Position numbers and translations under genes: made by a program. Positions 35,701-46,676 of a stretch of DNA of 64,000 bases are shown here, piece by piece (position 1 is the first letter of the stretch; each line of letters begins with the position of its first letter). The stretch covers positions 1,155,169 through 1,219,168 of the forward strand of contig LR746276.1 of assembly GCA_902729315.2 (NCBI GenBank), written 5' to 3'. Under the pieces are notes generated by a model. It was not told the origin of the DNA. It saw only the letters and a program-made list of their open reading frames with translations, and made no database searches. The DNA is from Spirodela intermedia. Its lineage: Eukaryota; Streptophyta; Magnoliopsida; Alismatales; Araceae.

Positions 35701-38700
35701 AGTAGACCAGAATCAGCCATGGTTCCCTAAAGTCTTAGTAGAATCGTATTCTTCCACTAATAAAATGCGGAGAATCATCTCCTCTTTTCACTAACAGCCT
35801 TAAATGGCTACAGACGGTTCGTCGAACTATTATAATACCAGGGCTTTAATTACAGAGACGTTGAAGGGCCTACAGCATTTTCTGCTTTTGGAGATGCAGC
35901 TAGCGATACTGCTGATGGGAAACTTGCGGTCAATGACTTCCTGTTTCCTCTCCAGCATGCAGAAGGTATTGTAAATCAGCTTTTGAATCCAAGAGGGGAA
36001 AAAAACACCTATGAACTTGGTGACAATACGTTTCAGGAAGCGAGGATCTGCCCGGAATATATTCATTTCAAATTACAGGAGATGCCAAACCAGGAGGTAC
36101 CCTTAGGGCATGTGGTTTTCCAATCAACAGAACAACTGTGTGTATTTTTCAGGTAATAGAGGGTGATTATTACTTTGATTGGTAATCAAGTTTGTATTTT
36201 TTTTTGCCATTTTCTGAACGTATTATCTAGATGCCCTACGTTTGATTAATTTAAGATCAGAATTCTATTCTTACTTACTTTTAATTGATGTCAGTGGGTT
36301 CGCCTTCTACAAGATGGTGTAAGTCAGTACATCGAAGGTGAGAACTAAAATAACTCTTGAAAAAATCAATTTCACATTTCCTCCGCAACGGATGTGTTGG
36401 GGATCAAGGAGTTTGTGGTTCCCCTGATAACTATATCTTTTTCTGATCTTGTCAGGAGCTACTAACCCAGATTATGTGGTGACTGCTGACGATGTTGATA
36501 AGATTATAGCTGTTGAGTGTACTCCAATGGATGATAGTGGACGTCAGGTCTGCTCTTGAATTTCCTAACTGAATTTTTTTTGGGATAATATGATATAAAT
36601 TGACGATTTTCTAGATGACTTGTTTATTGCATTTTTATGCTCAAAAATTGTTTTTGAACCTGGAAGTTTTAGTGAGGCTAGAGGTTGAGCACTTTAAATC
36701 ATCAATCAGGCTTGGTAAATCATTGAAGCTTGTTTTCTCAATTGCATAAAGGCATCCATAAGTTCTGCACGAACTTAAGCACGAAGCAATAGAACATACC
36801 AATTGAGTAGACCACTGTATCATACCAGATCTCACGAATCAAATGTGTAAGGATTCCATATTGGTCGTGTCCAGGAATTCAATGGTCTATACAAGAAAGC
36901 TATTATTCTAGATCATTCGGCCTTCTATAGACTTGATTTGCAAGTGAGATCATTTGGCCGGTTTTGAAGAGAAGACTCTTATCATCCTTACAGAAAGTGG
37001 GATCTTAAACTTCTTGTTAACTCCATGTCTTACAAATCACATTTATTTTTCTGGATTTGACTAGGATCTCTTGGCCTGTGTTTATATAGGTATTTGCTTC
37101 ATCTCATTTTTAAGTGTTCCCGTAGTACATAGGATTGTCATCTTCCTGTTTGCAGATGATTTCACATTTTGATCTATCATGAGTTATTTCGTGAACGAAA
37201 ATCACAATGTTTGATAAGCTCTTATCCTTGACTCTGCCCACCAGATTTTGGAGGCAGGTTCATGTCTCTATGTTGGACAAGCAGTTGTGTGATCTTAACA
37301 TTTCATCATTATTCTAATGGAATGAATTTAATTTATACATTATTTTAGCAGAAAGATAGACCTATAAAAGGCTACATCATCTCATGTACAGGAAAGGACT
37401 GCGTGATTCATAACTGAATTTCTCTATTAATTCATGCATTTCTCTTCTAAATCCCGCCACTGAGATCCTCATGACGGTACTATCGATCTTCTACCTAGTT
37501 ACTTCTATTTCCTCACCCTCGAACCAAACTCTTTTGTCACCTGTAAATTGTTTCCAATATTTTTCGTCTCTAGTTCCAATTTTACTATGAACAATAACTC
37601 CCTTAAATTCTCTCCTTATATTGAGTTAAAATTTGTGTACCCAAAAGTAATGGGGTTACAAAATTCCAGTTGACAAAACATAGAATGCTTCTGTTGATTC
37701 TATATTATTTTGCTCCATAATCGCCTGTTTTATGCAAATGCTTCTGCCATGAATGAAATAGTCTCCTGTTTTATATAACTAGGGTTGCTAATAGTTGGGT
37801 GTCATGTAACTGGTCAGAGTATTTTTTTTAATGCCTAGATTGACTTTAAAAAGTCGGTTTAAGGGCAGGAAACTTTTTTGAAGTCTAGTAAAGTTCTGCC
37901 ACAGTTTTCTGCATCACTAAATGGTGCTGACCAGAAGAAGAAAATTGAGAATTTTTATTTCTTGGTCTAAACTTGGACAAAATATAGGGAACTTCTGTTT
38001 GGGGAACCCAGGTTTGGCTACACTAGTGATAACTTGTCCTGGTGAAGATTGGGAAGAAAAGAGATTACAAGTAGTCATAAAGTGCCTATGAAGAAGTCGA
38101 ATTCAAAGTGATCAACTTTGACAGAAAATATTAAAATCCACTAGGAAAAAGCGAAAAAAAATCTCCATGGATAAGGGTATTCTGGAAGGTTGATGACACT
38201 GGCATTAGCATTATTTTATTTTATTATGTGCCATGAACCACACTTCTTCCAAATACCTGAAATGTTTTCAATGCTAGTCAATTTGCTAAATCCAAGATCC
38301 GTCAGATTGATTTGGTTTACGGAATTGATTATATGCTATAAAATCTTACTGCTACCAATAATTTATCTCAATTTTGATTATAGGCAGTTATATTTGATCA
38401 TGTTTGTTTTTCTTCCGTTGAAACTTAATTCTATTTCCATTTTATGCATCTCCTATTTTTAAAGATAATATTTATATTTTTAAGGTAAATTTATTATTAT
38501 TATTCTTATTGACAGGGTGAGCTGGTGCGACATGTTGCTAATGATTATAATCCAATATCATGTGGTGAGCATGGTCCTATTTGATTGATAATTCATTTTT
38601 TTTAGCTCTCGCCATTGTTTTTGGGTTTGCAATCGTCAATATTCATTATCCTCGTTTCGTTTCTATCTCAATGAGCTGTCTTTCGTTGCTTCTTAAGACT

Positions 38701-41700
38701 ACTGATGTCCCTTCTTTTTTTATATCTAATTTAAATGCTTATGGTGATATTTTTTTTCTTGGTTTAATTTGTTCTGAATGAAAGCAGGTCACTTTATAAT
38801 ATTTTATCAGTACGAATTTTTTTGGAATGTGAATCAAATATAGTATTGTGTTAATTTTTACGAAATAAATATATGATTATAAACATGAGTGTACTCTACT
38901 CATATTCAATCACGTTTGAGATAGATAAGGGAATAACTCCATTTTTTATCTTTTGGGACTGCATCCATTCATTTGATGTCGAATTGAACAATGTGAAAAA
39001 TGTCCACATACCGGGGTGTTTCAAGAAAAGATTTTTATTGATTATAAAAAAACTGTACATGATTATAAATATAAGATTACTCAAATCATACTGATCTAGA
39101 TTTGGAAAATCTAATAGTTTTCTATTGCGTGTTATTTTTCTCTGTATAAAAAAAAATCATTTTCACATGCAAAAAAGATGTCGTAAAACTTCCCCTAGGA
39201 GCCCTTGACTTTTTACCAAAATCGGCTTAGTCAAGATGGTGTACACTTGCAGAAATACTTTTATCATTTCGAGGAATACTGGAGGACCTCTGTTGACTCA
39301 ATACCCCCTTCTAAATGTCTGATAAAACTTTTTCTTGGAGCCCTTGATTCTTTGACCGATTGCTGCTTAGTCAAGATGCTGCACGCTTGCAGAGCTACTT
39401 TTAATAGTACAAGGAGTACTGGAGGACCCCTGTTGACTCAATACCCCTCTTTGAGTCCATGATTCTTTGACATAATGCACGCTTGCCGATATCTGCTTAG
39501 TCCAGATGCTGCTCCCATGCAGTACTTTTCATATTAAAATGAACACTTGAGGATCCCTGTTGACTCAAATTACCCTTCTACATGAGCTCTTGACTGCATA
39601 TCTCAATGACATAATGCAGATGCAGAGATGAAACATGAAATCGACACATATCTTTATGCTGGCAAGGCGATGTTTATTGTTCTGATGCTGGTAGGTTCTT
39701 TTTCAAAGCTTTACCTCGAATGTGCATATTCAAGTTTATTTTGTGCTTGTTCATGGTAATTTTTTTAATATTTGGTGTTTCCCACTATCAAATGAACATC
39801 CTCAGGTAATTAGCTTGGTTGTTTTTTATTACTTATGGTGAATTATTACCTATAATGAACTTTCAGTCCTCTTAATGTTCAGAACCATTGTTCTGATCCC
39901 TCAAGAAAACAAAAAAATTAAAGTGCAGAGGTTATATGATGGTTAGTGTTGAAATACAGTGTAAATACTGCGTTTGCAGTTGTGGTGAGGTATATCACGT
40001 GCTTCACTTAAAGAAGCACGTGAACATCACCTATATGTCTCGGGATGAAAGACTCTATGTCTGGAACCTTCTCTCATGGATCTGTTATAAAGAACATCAC
40101 CTGTCTCGATGTAAACGAATCTTGAAGGTGTTTTTCCCTCATATGTTTTGAATAGAAGTTCCATTTTTTCCTTCCACGAGAAGGTATGTCGTTCTTCAAG
40201 AAACGAAGGAACTAGAGGAAATTCAACATGGTATCAGAGCTAATCTAGGTGTGATTTGCTCCTTTCTGATTATCTCTTTCTGTATAAGAGATTTATGCTG
40301 CTTCTGTGAGCTTCTTCTTAAGGACTTGGAAGATCAACATCATTTTCTGAGCCCCATCTCAAGGTGATTCTTGATCTTCCTTTGAAGACATACGAGAATT
40401 ACATTTTTTTTGCTTAGTAAGCAGTTGTTCCTCTTCCTATTTTGTTTTTCTATATGTCTGAAAGAGGAGAGACCTTAGTAGGTGAGGTCTCTACCACCAT
40501 TATGGATGTCAATCTTGTATCATCAAGATTGATGATTGAACTCCTTGCCATACCTACGGAATTTAAGTTGATTGGATATAATCCCATCTAATGGTCAGAA
40601 TATATTAGGGAGGTCTTTACTAGCAGATGGATGCTACATCATCTAGAGGAAACTGCACTAGATCCAATATCAAGGTAATTTAGAAAATGGCGAGAGGAGG
40701 ATGCCTTGATAAAGACATGGATCTAGGGAACAATGATTCCCCACATCAGTAGAGATTTTTCACTCATGAAAACTATGAAGGATCTGTGGGGAACAATACA
40801 CATGAAATATTCTTTGAAAAACAACGAGTCACACATATATGAAATGAAGATAAAATCTCAATCAATTGCTTAAGGTTCAAAATCAGTGGACTACACATGA
40901 AAACTTAAAAATCTATGGCAGGAGCTTGATCATTGTCTTGATCTTGGGATTGAAGAACCCAAAGAATTTTTTACATTATGAAATTTCATAGAATGAAGGC
41001 TGGTCGTAAATTTTTGGCTGGTTTGAGTCATATTTTTATCATATCAAACAATAAATTCTAGGACATGAAAGAAGCCCAGATCTAAAATAAGGTGATATCA
41101 ATTGTACTGAATGAAAAGAGTAATCAAAAATTGATGTCGTCTGCTCATGAGTCAGGTAATAAATTATTTTTAACCAAACTAGGACACCATTAAATCAGTA
41201 GAATATCTGAATCATCAATCATCATCTGTGCAAGGGAAGAACCAGAAAAATGATTATAGAGATAATCTCTGGTGCACTTATTGTAGGAAACCTCGTCATA
41301 CTAGGGAGCGATGTTATAAACTCCATGGAAAATCACAGAATTCTAATAATCGAGTGAATCAGGTTCACATGGTGATTGATTCTTCATCTAATCAGAAGTT
41401 TGAACAAATAAACCCAAGAAATATTGTTTTAACTCTATCGGAGCTCCTCCCGCCTTAGGCTAGGGCACAGCCACCGTAACAAGCAGGAGACTTTTAGAAA
41501 GTGAGAGATAGAGAGAGGAAAAGAACAACATTAATTTAGGGTTAGGGTTCGTGACCCTTTAATACATGATTGCTGACTATCGGATTGTGTGCCGAGTATT
41601 GACTCAATCCGATACCCATAGGTAATTGGACTTAGTAATCCCAAGAACCTTATTCCCACATGTAGCCCAATATCATTATTCTAACAAACTCTACCAAGCG

Positions 41701-44700
41701 AAGTAGAGAAACTTTGCCTTGAATTAGAGCAATTGAAGGCAATGGTAACACAACATTCACAACTATCAACGAGTCATCAAATTGGTGAACTTTTCTCTTT
41801 GTGTTCAAGCTCCATCCCAAGATATTATTGGATGTTGGGTAATAGATTCAAGAGTAATAGATCATATGACAAATTCATCATATCATTTTATTACCTATAC
41901 CCCATGTTCTAGTAACTGAAAAGTGTGGACTACTGATGGTACACTTCTCACAGTCGTTGTTATTGGAGACCTAACTCTTGAACCTTTAGGAATCCTCACC
42001 AAAGTCTCCATATTTCCAAGCTTTTCACCAACCTTATTATGTAAAAAGCCTTGTTAAAAACACACCTTATTGTGCCTTCTTTGATGAGATCTTTGTATTA
42101 TCCTTGATAAGGTCCAGAAACGGAGAATTAGTCAAACTTGTCTTGTGGAAATAGATCCATCTCTAGAACATCACAAAGATCTGAGTCACATTCAGCTCCT
42201 TCATCAAAGATTAAGTCATCCTTCTTTTGCTACTATGAAGAATTTTTCTTCCTTCTTTGTTTCAAAAAGTATCTGAAAAACACTTAAGTGTGATGTATGT
42301 GAACTGTCTAAACATATTCATGCTTCTTTTCCAATAAAAAATGAACTGTCTAAACATCGCTATGGATGCAAGAGAAAAAATAAACACTTAAGAATTTTTT
42401 CTCTTGCATCCATAGCGATGTTTGGGGACCATGTCCCAATGTAGATCTACTAGGTAATAAATGGTTTGTTACATTTGTGGATGACTGCATTTGTTGTGTG
42501 TGGGTCTTTCTTCTTAGGCAGAAATCCGAAGTTTCAATTGCGTTGAAACATTTCTGTGTAATGATCAAAACCAAATTTGATAATCTTATAAAGAAATTCA
42601 GGTCAGATAATGTTAAGGAATACTTTAGTAATGATCTGAATTCCTTTCTTCAGGTTGAGGGTATCATACACAAGTCTTCATGTGCTTACACTCAGCAAAA
42701 CGGATTGGTAGAAAGAAAAAATTGACACCTCTTGGAAGTTACATGTTCACTCTTGTTTCAGGCAAGTGCACCCAAATTTTTTTTGGGGTGAAGCTCTCTT
42801 AACAGTTACACATCTAATAAATCATCTTCCCACTAGAACCTTGGATTTCCAAAGTCCTATGGAGAAGTTAGCTTCTTATTTCCTTCTTAATCATCTCCAT
42901 ATCTCATATGAGCTTCGTACATTCAGATGTGTCTCATTCATTCATAATCATAATCCAGCTAAAGGTAAATTAGATCCAAGATCCCTCAAATGCATGTTTG
43001 TTGGATATTCAACTACTCAAAAAGGGTATTGTTGTTATCATCCACCAACTCAAAAATTATTTACAACTATGGATGTTACCTTTCATGAATCTGTTTTTTA
43101 TTTCCAAAAAAACTCTCAAGACTACTCAAAAATTCTTTGTTGTTACCGGATTTTTCCTTAGAAGGTGTTTCTTCTCCTCCTAGTCAAATTATTCTACCAA
43201 TTCATGTGTCTGACCAAAGTTCATATCTTCTTGATCCGCTTCTTAAAAAACTCAGATTTGGCCAAGTTTATTCCATGACACAGGTACCTCCAAATTTTGG
43301 ATCAGCCCAAGACCCTAAACTGATCTGAAACGATGACCAAGAAACCACACTTATTCCTACATGAAATACTACCAATCCTCAATCCAATAACCTTCTTATA
43401 CCTTTCAGTAAACTTTATTTCATATCATAAACTTTATCCATCTTATATAACCTTCCTTGCTACCTTGGATAATATTACCATTTCATGGTAATATTATTTT
43501 TCCACACACACATGATTTGAAAGATTTTCTAGTCATGCAGAAATTTGGTTATTGTGTTAGTAATGCTGATCACATATTATTTTTCAAACATACTTCATCA
43601 GGGAGAGTTAATATACTCCTAGTTTATGTTGACGAGATTATAATTACCAAAAGTGATGATATTGAATAGGAAAATTTGAGCAAATATCTTGCCAAAGAAA
43701 TTAATATCAAAACTTTGGGTTGTCTTAAATATTTTTTTAGACATTGAGGCGGCTCATTCTCCTAAGGGCATATTCATCTCTCAATGAAAGTATGTGGTGG
43801 ATCTTCTAAAAGATACTAGAAAATCTGCATGCAAACCAGCTAGCAACCCCCCTGATCCTAACCACAAACTTAGTATTGGTGAAGGGGAGGAGTTTACTGA
43901 TTGAGAAATATATCAACGTCTTATTGGACGATTGATATATCTCACACACACTAGACCTAACATCTCTTATGCAGTTAGTTTCTTAAGTCAGTTCATGCAT
44001 TAGCCAATTGAATCCCATCTTCATGCTGTATATCAGGTATTCTCTTCAAATGTGGTGGTGACTTAACAGTTGAGATGTATACTGATGCTAATTATGCTGA
44101 TTCTCTTTTAGATCGTTGGTCAACTTCAAGTCTTATGATGTTTATGGGGAGAAATTTAGTTACTTGGCGCAGCAAGAAATAAAATGTTGTTACTCGCTGA
44201 AGTGCTGAAGTAGAGTTTAGGCCACTAGTGCATAGAATATGTGAACTATTTTGGGTGAAGATTTTACTCACTGACTTAAAGATTCCTCTTTCAGGTCTGA
44301 AGAAAGTGAAAAGGGTAAAAAGTGCCTGACAATGATCACGGTCTAGGATTTATATCTGAACCCTAGATTGTAATGATCACCAAACCACTAGAATGGGACA
44401 TAACAAAATGAGCTCATTACCCCACTACATTTAACACCCCCCCTCAAGCTGGAGCATAGATATCATATGCAACAAGCTTGGTACAAATAGTGAATCTGAA
44501 TGAGTTCATATGTGGTATGTGACATAGCCATGTACTCAAACTCTGCACTAGATCATGAGACCACTAACTATTTCTTGCTATTCCAAAAAAACAAGATTGC
44601 CACCAATTAAAATACAATAATCAGTTGTAAATCTCTTGTTGATATTACTTCCAGCCCAATCAACATCAAAAAACCTTGGATGTTCAGATGACCATGATTC

Positions 44701-45376
44701 TTGTATAATAATCCTTGGCCTGGATTTTTCTTCAGATATCATGAAGTCTATGAAACAACTGCAAGTGTTTGCGACATTATTATTAACAAAATCTGTGGTG
44801 AAATATTATTATTATTATAGTCCTATGTGACATTTCATCCATTGCTCTATGTCAACATATATATATATACTGAATTTGCATCATACAACTCCATATGTTG
44901 ATATTTATGATGCATTGCACTCCTCAATGCAAATCATGAATGGTTTCATTTTTATCTCATTTGAGACTGCAAATGCTAGAAACTCTATTACTATGTCATT
45001 TACGTCTGTATGTTTAACCAACAAATCTGGTGCTCTCCCACAAAGCTTTTACAACGAGTTCATATTTTTTATGCAAATTTTTAGAACGTAATGCCACAAA
45101 ATCACCCATGGGAACATCAATCTACCTTGTGCAAGCTCTCTAGTTGAAGCTTCTGTTAGATGTTATTCAGATCCTCATTCTGTGCATCCATTCAAACGCG
45201 GGACCGGGCTGCTCATCTGACATCCATTTTCTTCCTGGATTGCATAGCAGATGGATTCTTCTGAGGTTTGGGAGCAATCAACATTGGTTTTGAAACGATC
45301 AGTGTTAGAAATACGTGTAAACCAGACTGGTGCAGTGGTAGCAGAAGAAAAATACTCCCCTGACTTATCTGTACGT

Positions 45377-45438
<62 letters not shown>

Positions 45439-46676
45439 GATGGCCAGAGATGCAAGAAGTTGACTCTTTTTGTGGGTCTTCATTACAGTTTCAAAAATAA
45501 TAGTTTCTTCCTCTGCGCAGATACAAGTTCCTTACGGGTTTTCAACGCAGTTTGTTCTCACCTCTTCCAATGGGACTTCCTACCCACTCAATACAGCGGG
45601 AACTTCCACTCCTCCTAGTGCAGAGAAAGATGTCAGGTAATACGAATGGAACTCCCTCCTCTTTCTCATTTTGATCTCATCCATTTCCTATTCCAATCTT
45701 TCATCCCAGTTTCTTATCAGAGGCTCCTAGATCAGGAGAAAGATTCATCTCAGATAACAGTATTTTTTTTCCTGCAATAAGAAACTTTATTTATAATACG
45801 CATAATATGTTGATAGAACAGATTTTCTACCTGCAGCCCCAATATTTAGGATTATTATTATTTAGAAAATAATGATTTAGTGTGGCGCACCCATCATGTC
45901 CATCATGCCAGAGAAGAGCCCACCAGGGAAATATTCATCTCTAATCAGTTTCATGGTGTGAAAGCTGTCTCCGCACCCCATCAGCGTTTGAATCAAGCAT
46001 GTATGGTTGACTTTGTGCGGAATAGCTTCACCAAGTAATATCCAAGCCATAGTTGAATTTCTGGGTTGTGCATTTCAGAACGGGGTTTCTGACAAAGAGA
46101 AAAACGCAGCCTTTGCCTCGCTTCATTTCCCTCGTTATATGATCCTCTTTTTGTGGTTATGGGGTGAAATAATTATTACAATCTCATAAGATTTTCCCCA
46201 TTCATGAGCTTGTATAGTTCTGATGGTGTTTTTCTTCCTTTTTTTTCTTTTTTTTTCCCTCCCTCTTCTCAGATTACGGGAGATTATAGTTTTGACCATG
46301 AGGCTCTTCCAATCTAAGGTACGAATCTGCCACAATAGTCAACTCATTGCAACCGCGGGCATCTCACCGTTTGTAGCAAAAGTCAAAATGAATTTCAATT
46401 TTAATATGACTAGATTTTCTAATCATCATGATTTTTTATTTTTATTTTTCCGTGTTTGATTAATTTTTCCTCGCATTCTCGATTTCCCCTACCATGTGGT
46501 CCCCCCCACCCTTATGCGTCCGAAGTCAACCACGGAGTCAACTCCGTGTCCGGATGAGGAAAACCCAGACCCCATACTTCCCCAAAAGTCTTCTCCTTCT
46601 GTTTGACTGATTTTTCCCCGGTCGCCATTCTCATCTGACCCAGGCTTTAGACGATAAGAGGAGACTGAAGCAGTGA
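29786..46676 (+). CDS. Coiled-coil protein with C-terminal AIR9-type domain (5' end unresolved)
   Basis: Seventeen exons join in frame (474 codons with stop): 29786-29858, 29997-30074, 30162-30221, 30305-30409, 32041-32151, 33136-33177, 33364-33521, 35856-35965, 36037-36152, 36295-36337, 36456-36547, 38516-38564, 39620-39690, 45251-45370, 45521-45636, 46273-46318, 46644-46676. The first part is heptad-rich ([32 protein letters not shown]), a likely coiled coil. The second part has [58 protein letters not shown] and [10 protein letters not shown], the Ig-like repeat type named from AIR9, a cortical microtubule and preprophase-band protein. It ends with [20 protein letters not shown] and [14 protein letters not shown]. 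It lacks the LRR part of AIR9, so it is a shorter paralog of unknown role, perhaps cytoskeletal. Intron 2 appears to be GC-AG, and intron 13 holds 5.5 kb of retrotransposon DNA. The ATG was not identified. Confidence 0.85.
30075..30161 (+). other. Probable GC-AG intron in the AIR9-like gene
   Basis: Exon end ...IADACSK followed by EQQLLNEK keeps the spacing of the family, and gives TCTAAG|GCATTG as donor and CATCCAG|GAGCAA as acceptor. No GT near the donor keeps the frame. The intron is only 87 bases long. Confidence 0.7.
30410..32040 (+). other. Intron 4 of the AIR9-like gene
   Basis: 1.6 kb, AT-rich. I see no gene, no recognisable element and no terminal repeats in it. Confidence 0.7.
33522..35855 (+). 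other. Intron 7 of the AIR9-like gene
   Basis: 2.3 kb, AT-rich, with scattered short ORFs that have no family resemblance. No retrotransposon domain was recognised. Confidence 0.7.
36548..38515 (+). other. Intron 11 of the AIR9-like gene
   Basis: 2.0 kb, AT-rich. No coding sequence or element recognised. Confidence 0.7.
39198..39619 (+). repeat. Tandem repeat array ending at the 3' splice site of exon 13
   Basis: Units start at about 39198, 39337, 39453 and 39584. The shared core runs from GAGCCCTTGA through GGCTTAGTCAAGATG, the CTTGCAG box and ACTTTTA to ACTGGAGGACC, then CTGTTGACTCAAT. Unit lengths are about 139, 116 and 131 bases. The last, partial unit (GAGCTCTTGACTGC) runs into CAATGACATAATGCAG, the acceptor of exon 13. 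A matching TTTGACATAATGCA lies in unit 3. Confidence 0.8.
39947..40225 (+). repeat. Candidate 5' LTR of the sense copia element
   Basis: Begins TGTTGAAATACAG and ends ...AATTCA three bases before a primer-binding site, giving about 279 bases with TG...CA ends. It contains a perfect 11-bp inverted repeat (39995-40005 and 40013-40023) with a CACGTG core. The matching 3' LTR is lost, so the borders are inferred from the termini and the PBS only. Confidence 0.45.
41431..41691 (-). mobile_element. Short LTR-like insertion inside the copia element
   Basis: AACTC(TA) occurs at 41431-41437 and again at 41687-41693. The roughly 250 bases between them break the copia reading frame. Read on the minus strand the insert starts TGTTAGAATAATGATATTGG, a typical LTR start, but its other end is CCGATA rather than CA. 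It has no coding sequence. A solo LTR is most likely; a small non-autonomous element is possible. Confidence 0.55.
42352..42423. repeat. Perfect 29-bp inverted repeat with 14-base loop
   Basis: Arms 42352-42380 and 42395-42423 are exact reverse complements. The right arm fits the copia integrase reading frame (SLASIAMFG), so the left arm is the added copy. A 15-base direct repeat, GAACTGTCTAAACAT, lies at 42301-42315 and again just before the left arm. Confidence 0.9.
44298..44770 (-). mobile_element. 3' end of a second copia element, antisense
   Basis: On the minus strand, from about 44770 to 44437, the sequence reads [18 protein letters not shown], then DWAGSN and CILIGGNLV, which are copia RT/RNase H segments. 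A polypurine tract TTGAGGGGGGG follows, and then TGTTAAATGTAGTGG at 44436, the start of a 3' LTR. The LTR is visible for about 140 bases and stops at the break with the sense element near 44297. Confidence 0.75.
44771..45250. other. Remainder of intron 13
   Basis: AT-rich. It includes a short (TA)n run near 44861 and possibly further copia remnants that I could not place. No gene. Confidence 0.5.
45378..45431. repeat. (CT)n microsatellite 8 bases after the exon 14 donor
   Basis: Pure CT run of about 54 bases inside the 150-base intron 45371-45520 of the AIR9-like gene. Confidence 0.95.

Larger units (their letters stand above)
40229..44297 (+). mobile_element. Decayed Ty1/copia retrotransposon in intron 13 of the AIR9-like gene
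   Basis: TGGTATCAGAGC at 40229-40240 is the standard initiator-Met-tRNA primer-binding site. It is followed by a gag-like reading frame from 40454 with several stops, a CCHC zinc knuckle at 41273-41314 (C-x2-C-x4-H-x4-C), a protease-like segment near 41830-41880 in which the DSG triad reads DSR, and integrase at 42190-43130 ([28 protein letters not shown]). Reverse transcriptase follows with YVDE in place of YVDD at 43625-43636, and RNase H near 44075-44290. Stops and frameshifts occur in every domain, so the copy is dead. Sense orientation relative to the host gene. The 3' end is cut by an antisense copia fragment. Confidence 0.88.

Noticed and set aside
39198-39619. Possible CRISPR-like array
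   Set aside because: The repeats are diverged, adjacent and intronic in a plant gene, with no constant-length spacers.
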